Assembly: GCA_020054675.1 (NCBI GenBank)
Contig: JAIHAL010000006.1
Location: 35,140-99,139, forward strand
Origin: Oscillospiraceae bacterium
Lineage (GTDB): Bacteria > Bacillota > Clostridia > Oscillospirales > Ruminococcaceae
DNA length: 64,000 bases
Direction of reading: 5' to 3'
Shown here: positions 1 to 6,882 of the stretch, one piece after another
Layout of the letters: each line of letters opens with the position of its first letter
Numbering within the stretch: position 1 is the stretch's first letter
The notes under the pieces: model-generated
What the model saw: only the letters and a program-made list of their open reading frames with translations
Database searches by the model: none
Told to the model about the DNA's origin: nothing
Made by a program: the position numbers and the translations under genes

Positions 1-1
1 T

Positions 2-817
2 TACCAGTCAAAGGGCGTAATTTCAATCTGGATGGATGAAACGGCAATTTCGCATCCGACGGTAAATGCTTGGATTCAAAACGGAAAGGCAACCATTGAG
101 GGAAACTTTACCGCTGAAAGCGCAAAAGAGCTTGCAGATAAAATCAATTCCGGCGCGCTTCCGTTTAAGCTTGTGACATCAAGCTTCAGCACGATAACTC
201 CAACTCTTGGCCTTGGCGCAAGGGATGCAATGCTTCTTTCCGCTGTTATTGCATTTGTGCTTATTTCAATATTTATGGTAGCTTATTATAGACTTTCCGG
301 ATTTGTTGCCGTTATAGCGCTTATTGGACAGATAGGCGGTATGTTTGCGGTTGTTTCGGGATATTTTGGATTTATGAACAGCTCGACGCTTACCATCCCC
401 GGAATAGCGGGTATAATCCTTTCAATAGGTATGGGCGTTGACGCGAACATCATTACCGCCGAAAGAATCAAGGAAGAACTGCGTGCAGGAAAAACCCTTG
501 ACGGCGCAATAGATTCCGGTTATGACAGAGGATTCAGCGCTATTTTTGACGGAAACATTACGGTGGTAATTGTTGCCGTAATCCTTATGGGCGCTTTCGG
601 AACTCCGGACAGCTTTTTTGCAAAAGCACTCAACTGGATTTTCTTCATGTTCGGCCCATCCACAACGGGAACGATTTACTCTTTCGGATATACACTCCTC
701 TCCGGCGTGGTATTCAACTTTATAATGGGTGTTACCGCTTCAAGACTTATGCTTACATCGCTTTCAAAGTTTAAGTTTTTGAGGAATCCGGTGCTGTACG
801 GAGGTAAAAAACAATGA
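2..817 (+). CDS. secD: Protein translocase subunit SecD (C-terminal part, 5' end outside window)
   Basis: SecD is the membrane partner of SecYEG that, with SecF, uses the proton gradient to drive late steps of protein export. The reading frame is open from base 2, so the start lies upstream; about 271 residues are visible. They cover the end of the extracytoplasmic domain and the six-helix RND-like membrane domain. The diagnostic stretch GMGVDANIITAERIKEEL (family form GMAVDANVLIFERIREE) is present at about 436-485. The last bases overlap secF in an ATGA junction, and the GGAGG for secF lies inside this gene, so the two are translationally coupled. Truncated only by the window edge. Confidence 0.95.
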   Translation, partial: YQSKGVISIWMDETAISHPTVNAWIQNGKATIEGNFTAESAKELADKINSGALPFKLVTSSFSTITPTLGLGARDAMLLSAVIAFVLISIFMVAYYRLSGFVAVIALIGQIGGMFAVVSGYFGFMNSSTLTIPGIAGIILSIGMGVDANIITAERIKEELRAGKTLDGAIDSGYDRGFSAIFDGNITVVIVAVILMGAFGTPDSFFAKALNWIFFMFGPSTTGTIYSFGYTLLSGVVFNFIMGVTASRLMLTSLSKFKFLRNPVLYGGKKQ

Positions 818-1740
818 TAAGATTTGATTTTATAAAAAACAGCAAATTTTATTTTGCCATATCGCTTTCTCTTATTGCCCTTGCATTTATTTTTACCGCT
901 GTTTTCGGAGTAAAGCTTGATATTGAATTTAAGGGCGGAACCATTGTAAAGTATTCTTATGACGGGGAAATATCCGCTGACGAATTTGACGCGAACGCCG
1001 AAAAAATACTTGGTCAGAGCATTGATGTAACACAGGGTGAAGATTTTACAAGCCATAAAAAAACAATTCAAATTTCACTTGTATCGGAAAGCGGACTTAC
1101 TGCCGATAAGCAGTTTGAACTTACAAAATCGCTTAAAGAAACCTACTTAGCAAATAACCTTGAACTTGTTTCTTCAAGTGACGTAAATCCTTCTTCCGGA
1201 CGCGATTTCTTTAATAAATGCCTTGTAGCTGTTGCAGCCGCATCGCTTTTAATCATCCTTTACATCGCTTGGAGATTTAAGAGGATAAGCGGATGGTCTG
1301 CCGGAGTTATGGCAGTTGTTGCGCTTTTGCATGACATTTTAATGGTTTATGCGACGTTCGTAATTTTCAGAATACCGATTAACGCCAATTTTATGGCGGT
1401 AGTGCTTACGATACTTGGATATTCAATCAACGACACCATAGTTATTTACGACAGAATCCGTGAAAACAAAAAGATTATGCCAAAATCCACAAGCACAAGG
1501 GAACTTGTAAACGTAAGCATAAACCAATCCCTTGGACGCTCAATAAATACATCTCTTTGCACAGTTACTTCAACAATTGTTGTGTCAATTATCGCATTGA
1601 TTTTCGGGGTAGAATCTATTTTAAGCTTTTCTTTCCCAATGACGATAGGAATTATTTCCGGTGTATATTCATCCATATGCATAGCAGGCCCGCTGTGGGT
1701 GCTTTGGAAAGAAAGAAAGCCGTCTAAGAAATCAAAATAA
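814..1740 (+). CDS. secF: Protein translocase subunit SecF
   Basis: SecF pairs with SecD in the membrane to assist preprotein translocation. At 308 residues it has the usual length. An N-terminal membrane segment (about residues 13-33) is followed by the IEFKGG motif, an extracytoplasmic domain, and a five-helix C-terminal block containing LTILGYSINDTIVIYDRIRE, the SecF signature. The ATG at 814 overlaps the secD stop by 4 bases and has GGAGG 9 bases upstream. A strong hairpin terminator follows directly, so secDF ends the transcript. Confidence 0.97.
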   Translation: MIRFDFIKNSKFYFAISLSLIALAFIFTAVFGVKLDIEFKGGTIVKYSYDGEISADEFDANAEKILGQSIDVTQGEDFTSHKKTIQISLVSESGLTADKQFELTKSLKETYLANNLELVSSSDVNPSSGRDFFNKCLVAVAAASLLIILYIAWRFKRISGWSAGVMAVVALLHDILMVYATFVIFRIPINANFMAVVLTILGYSINDTIVIYDRIRENKKIMPKSTSTRELVNVSINQSLGRSINTSLCTVTSTIVVSIIALIFGVESILSFSFPMTIGIISGVYSSICIAGPLWVLWKERKPSKKSK

Positions 1741-1744
1741 TGAA

Positions 1745-1775
1745 AATAAGCACCTTTACAGGGTGCTTATTCTTT
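1745..1775 (+). terminator. Rho-independent terminator of secDF
   Basis: A 10-bp perfect stem, AATAAGCACC (1745-1754) with GGTGCTTATT (1762-1771), has a 7-base loop and a short T-rich tail. It begins 5 bases after the secF stop codon. Confidence 0.85.
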
Positions 1776-1792
1776 AATTAACGGAGGATTTT

Positions 1793-2593
1793 ATGGAAGC
1801 AGGGATATCGACAGCTTGTTTTTATCCGGAATATGTTGAAAATGCCGTTTTGTTTTTGGCGGAAAACGGGGCAAGGAATATTGAAATTTTTATAAATTCC
1901 GATTGCGAGTTAAAAAAAGACTTTATTTGTGATATAAAGAAAAAAATTGATGATTTCGGGATAAAAGTTGCCTCTCTGCATCCTTTTACCTGCGGGATAG
2001 AGCCTATGATGTTTTTTACCCCATATGAGCGCAGATTTTATGACATCTTGGATTATTACAAAAAGTATTTTAATGCAATGAATATACTCGGAGGGAAAAT
2101 ATTTGTTTTCCACGGCAATAAGCCGCAAAATTATTTTGAGGACGAAAGGTATTTTGAAAGGTTTGCAAAGCTTTTTGAAACCGGCAGAGAGTTTGGAATT
2201 ACCGTTGCGCAGGAAAATGTGGAACGCTGCGTAAGCGGAAAGCTTTCGTTTTTAAAGAAGATGGCCGATTATCTTGGCGATGCGGCAAATTTTGTGCTTG
2301 ATGTAAAACAAACAGTGCGTTCCGGCGAGAATGTGTTTGATTATTTAAATGAGCTTGGGAACAAAATAATTCATGTCCATTATTCCGAAAACGGCAGGAG
2401 AGGAGATTGCCTGCCGTTTGGAACGGGTGATTTTGACCGTTCGGCTTTTTTAAAAAAACTGAAGGAACTTAATTTTCAAGGAAGTGTAATCCTTGAACTT
2501 TACAGGGAAAATTACAGCGATTATGATTTTCTTATAAAAAATTATTTTGAGCTTCAAGAAGCAGTAAAAACATCCGCTCTCAAACAGCATTGA
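1793..2593 (+). CDS. Sugar phosphate isomerase/epimerase family protein (AP endonuclease family 2 TIM barrel)
   Basis: A 266-residue cytosolic TIM-barrel protein of the xylose isomerase-like fold, which includes sugar epimerases, isomerases and endonuclease IV relatives. Conserved metal-site positions are visible: Glu in AQENVE (about 143), Asp in VLDVKQ, His in IIHVHYSE and Glu in VILELY near the C-terminus. ACGGAGG lies 8 bases before the ATG. It is a single-gene unit between two terminators. The substrate cannot be read from sequence; an inositol- or ketose-type epimerase is the likely class. Confidence 0.75.
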   Translation: MEAGISTACFYPEYVENAVLFLAENGARNIEIFINSDCELKKDFICDIKKKIDDFGIKVASLHPFTCGIEPMMFFTPYERRFYDILDYYKKYFNAMNILGGKIFVFHGNKPQNYFEDERYFERFAKLFETGREFGITVAQENVERCVSGKLSFLKKMADYLGDAANFVLDVKQTVRSGENVFDYLNELGNKIIHVHYSENGRRGDCLPFGTGDFDRSAFLKKLKELNFQGSVILELYRENYSDYDFLIKNYFELQEAVKTSALKQH

Positions 2594-2608
2594 GAGCGGA
2601 TGTTTTTT
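2566..2608. terminator. Bidirectional terminator between epimerase and pyrE
   Basis: AAAAACATCCGCTCTCAA (2566-2583) pairs with its complement at 2590-2607. The stem has A- and T-runs on both sides, so it can serve both convergent genes. It overlaps both stop codons. Confidence 0.85.
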
Positions 2609-3263
2609 AATATTCCACACCGTAATTTTTTCTGTATTCAAGCATTTGGTCAAGGTGTTCTTTTCCTTCAACAGTTCCGGAACGGATGGCTTCGATTATG
2701 TCGGCAACGGTAACTATCGGATATACCTTTATGCCGAATTCATTGTAGACTTCCTGAACCGCGGAAAGATTGCCCTGCCCTTTTTCCATTCTGTCAACGG
2801 AAATAACCATGCCGGAAATGTCAATATCGGCGGCTGCTTTAAGGATGGGGAGGACCTGCCTTATTGCCGTGCCTGCGGTTATTACGTCCTCTATTATGAC
2901 GACTTTTTCGCCGTTTGAAAGCTGCTTGCCGACGATAACTCCGCCCTCGCCGTGGTCTTTTGCCTCTTTTCTGTCAAAGCAGTAGTTTACGTCCATGCCG
3001 TATTTGTTGTAAAGCGCAACCGAACATGCAACGGCAAGAGGGATTCCCTTGTATGCCGGCCCGAACAAAGTTTCAACGGGGATATTATTTTCCTTTATGC
3101 AGCGGGCATAAAATTCGCCAAGCTTTGCAAGCTGTGCGCCGGTCTTGTAGTTTCCGGTGTTGATAAAATACGGAGCCTTTCTTCCGCTTTTAAGAGTGAA
3201 TTCGCCAAATCTTAAAACTCCGCAATCCACCATGAATTTAATAAATTCCTCTTTATATCCCAT
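2607..3263 (-). CDS. pyrE: Orotate phosphoribosyltransferase
   Basis: PyrE transfers the phosphoribosyl group of PRPP to orotate, giving OMP in de novo pyrimidine synthesis. The 218-residue protein has the type I PRTase PRPP-binding loop VVIIEDVITAGTAI (about residues 120-133), an FGPAYKGIPLA stretch, and the RKEAKDHGEGG catalytic loop with its Lys. The start has AAAGGAGC 7 bases upstream. No other pyr genes are nearby, and no PyrR-type attenuator was seen in the 100 bases upstream. Confidence 0.95.
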   Translation of the reverse strand: MGYKEEFIKFMVDCGVLRFGEFTLKSGRKAPYFINTGNYKTGAQLAKLGEFYARCIKENNIPVETLFGPAYKGIPLAVACSVALYNKYGMDVNYCFDRKEAKDHGEGGVIVGKQLSNGEKVVIIEDVITAGTAIRQVLPILKAAADIDISGMVISVDRMEKGQGNLSAVQEVYNEFGIKVYPIVTVADIIEAIRSGTVEGKEHLDQMLEYRKNYGVEY

Positions 3264-3331
3264 AATTTTGCTCCTTTTTTAATTTGTAAAAATAGTGTAC
3301 CACAAAACCGCAGTAAAATCAACCGCGATGA

Positions 3332-3360
3332 TTGACATTGCATTTAAATTATGATAAAAT
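3332..3360 (+). promoter_or_regulatory. SigmaA-type promoter of tRNA-Leu(UAG)
   Basis: TTGACA (3332-3337), a 17-base spacer and TAAAAT (3355-3360), with an extended -10 TGA just before it. It lies 18 bases before the tRNA. Confidence 0.85.
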
Positions 3361-3378
3361 TATTTAGTTATAAAACTT

Positions 3379-3462
3379 GCGGATGTGGCGGAATTGGCAG
3401 ACGCGCCAGACTTAGGATCTGGTGGGCTTCCCGTGAGTGTTCAAGTCACTTCATCCGCACCA
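3379..3462 (+). tRNA. tRNA-Leu (anticodon UAG)
   Basis: 84 bases with acceptor stem GCGGATG/CATCCGC and an encoded CCA at 3460-3462. The anticodon loop CTTAGGA (3411-3417) gives UAG, reading CUA/CUN leucine codons. The long variable arm is typical of class II tRNA-Leu. Confidence 0.97.
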
Positions 3463-3489
3463 GGCAGGGTGAACCTGCATTTAAATTTG

Positions 3490-3522
3490 CGCCTCCATGA
3501 TAGTGGGGGCGATTTATTTTTG
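3490..3522 (+). terminator. Terminator after tRNA-Leu(UAG)
   Basis: CGCCTCC (3490-3496) pairs with GGGGGCG (3505-3511), with one G-T pair, followed by the T-rich tail ATTTATTTTTG. Confidence 0.75.
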
Positions 3523-3537
3523 TTTGATTGATAAAAC

Positions 3538-3580
3538 AAAAAAGCTTTAAATACCATTTGGGTATTTAAAGCTTTTTAAA
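3538..3580 (-). terminator. Terminator of minus-strand tRNA-Leu(CAA)
   Basis: AAAAAGCTTTAAATACC and GGGTATTTAAAGCTTTTT form a long near-perfect stem around a short loop, with a U-run on the minus strand. It lies directly after the tRNA 3' end. Confidence 0.8.
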
Positions 3581-3584
3581 TATA

Positions 3585-3671
3585 TGGTGCCGGTGGTCGG
3601 GGTCGAACCGACACGGTATCGCTACCACGGGATTTTGAGTCCCGCACGTCTGCCAATTCCATCACACCGGC
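3585..3671 (-). tRNA. tRNA-Leu (anticodon CAA)
   Basis: 87 bases on the minus strand. The acceptor stem is GCCGGTG/CACCGGC with encoded CCA (3585-3587). The anticodon loop CTCAAAA gives CAA (UUG codon). A class II variable arm is present. It faces the other tRNA-Leu, and each has its own promoter and terminator. Confidence 0.97.
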
Positions 3672-3691
3672 CCTTAGCAAACCGCTAAATT

Positions 3692-3720
3692 ATTATATCA
3701 CTTTTTGCGACTCATGTCAA
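3692..3720 (-). promoter_or_regulatory. SigmaA promoter of tRNA-Leu(CAA)
   Basis: On the minus strand TTGACA (3715-3720), a 17-base spacer and TATAAT (3692-3697), with an extended -10 TGA. Confidence 0.85.
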
Positions 3721-3724
3721 TACG

Positions 3725-4012
3725 TTATTTCAAGACATTGATAAAAATATTTTTAAAAAAGAATGCAGAAGAGGCAGCATTTGTTGCGTTTGTAAACGTG
3801 GTGTCAACTTGCACAAGAAAATACCACATGACTGCCACAAAAAGAACTGCAAACAAGAGGAATAAAATTATTGCAAGAACTATTTTAAGCTTTTCTTCAA
3901 TTATAACCGGATATTTTATAACCTCTCCGTTAGAGTTGGGGTCGCCATTGAGAAGAACTTCGGTTTCCTGTCCTTTCTTTTTGCTTTTTGCTTTTTTATT
4001 TTTTTTAGCCAA
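3725..4012 (-). CDS. Small basic single-pass membrane protein, function unknown
   Basis: I do not recognise this protein. The start is read as TTG at 4012 because AAGGCGG sits 8 bases upstream of it; an upstream ATG at 4042 lacks a ribosome site. The 95-residue product has a very basic first 15 residues (MAKKNKKAKSKKKG), a polar stretch, one strong membrane helix at about residues 42-65, and a short outward Thr/Asn-rich tail. Basic-inside topology is expected. It has its own promoter (4045-4072) and sits alone between tRNA-Leu and a phosphoesterase. Confidence 0.65.
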   Translation of the reverse strand: MAKKNKKAKSKKKGQETEVLLNGDPNSNGEVIKYPVIIEEKLKIVLAIILFLLFAVLFVAVMWYFLVQVDTTFTNATNAASSAFFFKNIFINVLK

Positions 4013-4044
4013 AAGAAACACCGCCTTTACATTATGATACATTA

Positions 4045-4072
4045 ATTATATCATTTTTACGAATTTTGTCAA
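4045..4072 (-). promoter_or_regulatory. SigmaA promoter of the small membrane protein
   Basis: Minus strand TTGACA (4067-4072), a 16-base spacer and TATAAT (4045-4050) with extended -10 TGA. It places the transcript start about 25 bases before the TTG start codon. Confidence 0.75.
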
Positions 4073-4101
4073 TAAGATTAATATTTTATCACAAAATCCC
4101 A

Positions 4102-4767
4102 TCAGTCAATAAAAATCAAATCGTCAAAAAGGGCATGAAATTGCGGAGGGATTACCTTGTTTATATGATATTTCCCAAAAAACCAGCGCTTGAACCTGCA
4201 TTTTGATTTAAGGATGTCAAAATAAGCGTTCATTTCGGTTTTGGTTTCCCTGCGGATGGACAAAAATTCATTAAGCGAGGCGGGAGGTTCATGCGTAATT
4301 ATGTAATCCACAATGTTTCCGCTTTGTTCAAGATTTTTTTCACAGCGTTTTATTTCTTCGGCACTGACGGCTTCTTCTTTCCACCATGTGTTTGATTCGC
4401 GCCTTATGTCAATGTCATCGCTGTGACCCCCGCCGAAAGCAAGGATTTTTCTGTCGCCAAGGGTATAAATATATCCCCTTTGCAGATAAACCAGTTTTCC
4501 GGAGATTATTTTTGCTTTTCCGCCGTTCCAGTCGGTTTCTTCGTATTGTTTTAAAAGCCCGTAATTTTCATGGCAGCCATCCACAAACAAGACGTTGTAT
4601 TTAAGTTTTCCTATTTTCTTTAAGATTCTTTTTTCTTTTTTGGAACCGTCCCAAATAAATCCAAAGTCCCCGCAGATAATTAAATAATCACCTTTTTTAA
4701 GGCGATTAAGCTTTTTGTTTTTAAATCTTGAAAAATCCGCATGCATATCGCCCGTAATGCAAATCAT
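4102..4767 (-). CDS. Calcineurin-like metallophosphoesterase
   Basis: A 221-residue cytosolic two-metal phosphoesterase. Ordered motifs are GDMHADF (about residues 6-12, the D-x-H block), ICGDFGFIWDG (GD block), VDGCHEN (in place of the usual GNHE/GNCE), GGGHSDD and ITHEPP (metal His). The substrate could be a nucleotide, a phosphoprotein or a dinucleotide, and nothing in the context decides this. AAGGAAGGG lies upstream of the ATG. It stands alone. Confidence 0.8.
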   Translation of the reverse strand: MICITGDMHADFSRFKNKKLNRLKKGDYLIICGDFGFIWDGSKKEKRILKKIGKLKYNVLFVDGCHENYGLLKQYEETDWNGGKAKIISGKLVYLQRGYIYTLGDRKILAFGGGHSDDIDIRRESNTWWKEEAVSAEEIKRCEKNLEQSGNIVDYIITHEPPASLNEFLSIRRETKTEMNAYFDILKSKCRFKRWFFGKYHINKVIPPQFHALFDDLIFID

Positions 4768-4840
4768 CGAACCGACCCTTCCTTTCCATGCTAAATTATT
4801 TTAACACAGTTGCGCCGAAAGGTAAAGCGTTTTTGCGCGA

Positions 4841-4880
4841 AAAATAAAAATTGCCGGCATGTTTTTCACATAGCCGGCAA
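4841..4880 (-). terminator. Terminator of the GH88 gene
   Basis: TTGCCGGC (4851-4858) pairs with GCCGGCAA (4873-4880). On the minus strand it is followed by TTTTTATTTTT. Confidence 0.85.
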
Positions 4881-4884
4881 TAAT

Positions 4885-6024
4885 TTACCAAATTAAAAAA
4901 TCCTTTTCAAGAAGCCTTAAAATTCCCTCGATAAAGAAATAATCCCCGTATATTATCGGAACCTCAAAATCTCCGCCGCGTCCGTGATAGGATGCCACAC
5001 CGTTTCCGACAATGGAATCGAAATCAATATCCCAGTTGCAGAATTTCTTTTCCGTTGCCTTTAAGATGTTTACCGCCGCATTTATGTATAACGGCTTTTC
5101 AAATTCGCCGACGTGCTCGGCAATTTCAAGCATTCCGCAGGCGGCGCATACTCCGGCTGTCGAGTCAAATATTACAGGCTCCGCAGGCGCCCTGAAATCA
5201 ACCAGCGGCAAAAATCCTGTACCTGATACGTTTGCGATAAAGTAATGTGCAATCTTCTTTGCAGTATCAAGATAAACCTGATTTTTGGTATGTGCATAGC
5301 TTAATGCAAAGCCGTAAACTGCCCATGCCTGTCCTCTTGACCATGAGGAGCCGGGAGCATAGCCTTGGCCTCCGGGAGCTTCAAGCAATTCTCCGTTTTC
5401 CGGATTTAAAATTCCTATGTGGTTGCATGAGCCGTCCGCTCGTACAAGCTTTTCCATTGCGGTATTTGCATGGTCCGTGGCAATGTAAAGGAAACGGGGG
5501 TCTTTTTGTTCATTTGAAGCCCAGTAGAGCAGAGGGATGTTCATCATGCAGTCGATGATTATCCATCCTGTGCAGTCGCCGTTCCATGCGCGGATGAATT
5601 TTCCGTGCGGATTGTATCTTCCGGCAAGGATGTTTGCCGCGTGAAGCCCGTTTGTCCTTGCTTCTTTGCTGCCGGTAAGACGGTAATCCGCAACGCTTGA
5701 ATGAAGCCACATAAATCCCACGTCATGGTGCAGCTCAATGTAGCCTTCCAAGGCCCTGTCAAGCTTTTTCCCGACTGCTCTTGCGGTATTTTTGTACTTT
5801 TCATCTTCGGTTGCATGGTACATCTGCCAGAGCATTCCTGCCCAGAAGCCGTTTGTCCACCAGTAGATATCCTTTTCCGCCATGTCATGGACGTATTTTC
5901 CGTTTTCTGAGATATACGGGATTTTATCGCCAATCCTCAGGCACTCTGCATCCATTTTTGCAAGGATTTTGGAATAGGTTTCTTCAAGCCATTTTTTAGT
6001 TTCGGAATCAAATTCGTACTTCAT
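4885..6024 (-). CDS. Glycoside hydrolase family 88 (unsaturated glucuronyl hydrolase-like)
   Basis: GH88 enzymes remove the 4,5-unsaturated uronic acid left by polysaccharide lyases on glycosaminoglycan or pectin fragments, acting through vinyl-ether hydration. The 379-residue protein has the alpha6/alpha6-barrel pattern WWTNGFWAGMLW (about 55-66), HHDVGFMW with Asp101, IIIDCMMNIPLL with Asp158 (by family comparison the two catalytic acids of UGL) and SSWSRGQAWAVYG (about 228-240). It lacks a signal peptide, so it acts on imported oligosaccharides. The start has AAAGGAG 7 bases upstream. No lyase or transporter is adjacent, so the substrate is open. Confidence 0.88.
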   Translation of the reverse strand: MKYEFDSETKKWLEETYSKILAKMDAECLRIGDKIPYISENGKYVHDMAEKDIYWWTNGFWAGMLWQMYHATEDEKYKNTARAVGKKLDRALEGYIELHHDVGFMWLHSSVADYRLTGSKEARTNGLHAANILAGRYNPHGKFIRAWNGDCTGWIIIDCMMNIPLLYWASNEQKDPRFLYIATDHANTAMEKLVRADGSCNHIGILNPENGELLEAPGGQGYAPGSSWSRGQAWAVYGFALSYAHTKNQVYLDTAKKIAHYFIANVSGTGFLPLVDFRAPAEPVIFDSTAGVCAACGMLEIAEHVGEFEKPLYINAAVNILKATEKKFCNWDIDFDSIVGNGVASYHGRGGDFEVPIIYGDYFFIEGILRLLEKDFLIW

Positions 6025-6264
6025 TTTGACGCTCCTTTATATTTAAATTGCTGTTAAAGAGATTATACACTAAAATAAATTATTTTAAAATGGCAAAAAT
6101 TCATTTTTTATGTTTATTTTTTATTTTGGTGCAAAGATATTATATTGCTTTTGCAATTTCTTTTAAAGTCCGAAAATCAATTTTAATAGCGATTGTTGAT
6201 TTTTGAATAAAAAAAGGCAACTTATTCTTGTTGAAGTCATATTATGTAAAAAGGAGGTTTTGCG
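6025..6264. other. AT-rich intergenic region, 240 bases
   Basis: This is the divergent spacer between the GH88 gene and the Trp/Arg-rich small protein. It contains short palindromes such as ATTGC-TTTT-GCAAT (about 6144-6157) and AAAATCAA/TTGATTTT (about 6173-6202). No convincing promoter pair or RNA structure was found. Confidence 0.4.
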
Positions 6265-6681
6265 ATGAACGGAAATTTTGACTACAATAACATTGAAAAG
6301 CTTTATCCGGATATTTATGAAAAGGTAAAGCCTTATATAGACGATATTTTAAGCCGTCTTGACAAAAATCAAATTGATGAGGAAACTTTTGAACAAATAG
6401 TAAGGGATATTTTAATCCGCAGCGGGCTTTGGGGCATGATGCAACCATATTCAATGCCGTCAAGCTCAGTTCAGGATGATTTGCCTGTGCAGCTTAATTT
6501 CGGACCGTTTGGAGGATATTGGGGGCAGGGATTTGGACCGTGGTGGTGGAACAATAACCGCCGCAGACGCAGATGGCCTCCGTATTATCCTCCATGCAGG
6601 AATTGCCGCCTGACCCCGGAGGATATTATAAGGATTCTTCTTATTCAAAGGCTTTGGGGCGGATATACTCCATATTTTTAA
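6265..6681 (+). CDS. Trp/Arg/Pro-rich small protein of unknown function
   Basis: I do not recognise this 138-residue protein. AAAGGAGG lies 7 bases before the ATG and a strong terminator follows the stop, so it is a real transcription unit. Residues 1-58 look like an acidic helical domain. Residues 75-110 are a low-complexity block rich in Gly, Trp, Pro and Tyr with a run of five Arg (99-103) and three adjacent Trp (93-95). A CRNC pair (111-114) precedes a last helix ending in WGGYTPYF. No signal peptide or membrane helix is present. A spore-coat or other structural role is possible but is inference only. Confidence 0.7.
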   Translation: MNGNFDYNNIEKLYPDIYEKVKPYIDDILSRLDKNQIDEETFEQIVRDILIRSGLWGMMQPYSMPSSSVQDDLPVQLNFGPFGGYWGQGFGPWWWNNNRRRRRWPPYYPPCRNCRLTPEDIIRILLIQRLWGGYTPYF

Positions 6682-6686
6682 CAGTT

Positions 6687-6729
6687 CTAAAAAGCGGCCG
6701 GATAAATGGAAAATTCGGCCGCTTTTTAG
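6687..6729 (+). terminator. Terminator of the Trp/Arg-rich protein gene
   Basis: A perfect 14-bp stem, CTAAAAAGCGGCCG (6687-6700) with its complement at 6716-6729, including A- and T-runs. Confidence 0.85.
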
Positions 6730-6882
6730 TATAACATTTATCTGCATTTTGTAAATAATTTCGACAATTTTATTAAAAATAAAAAGAAATTTAACAAAAT
6801 AAACATATATGTTTAGAGTGTTAATGTTATAATTTCATTAAAAGACGGATTAAGAAATTTTTACAAAAAGAGGGATTTGTTT

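Noticed and set aside
6220..6246. SigmaK-like promoter (AC, 16 bases, CATATTATG) before the Trp/Arg-rich gene
   Set aside because: Its transcript would start inside the ribosome site, too late for translation.
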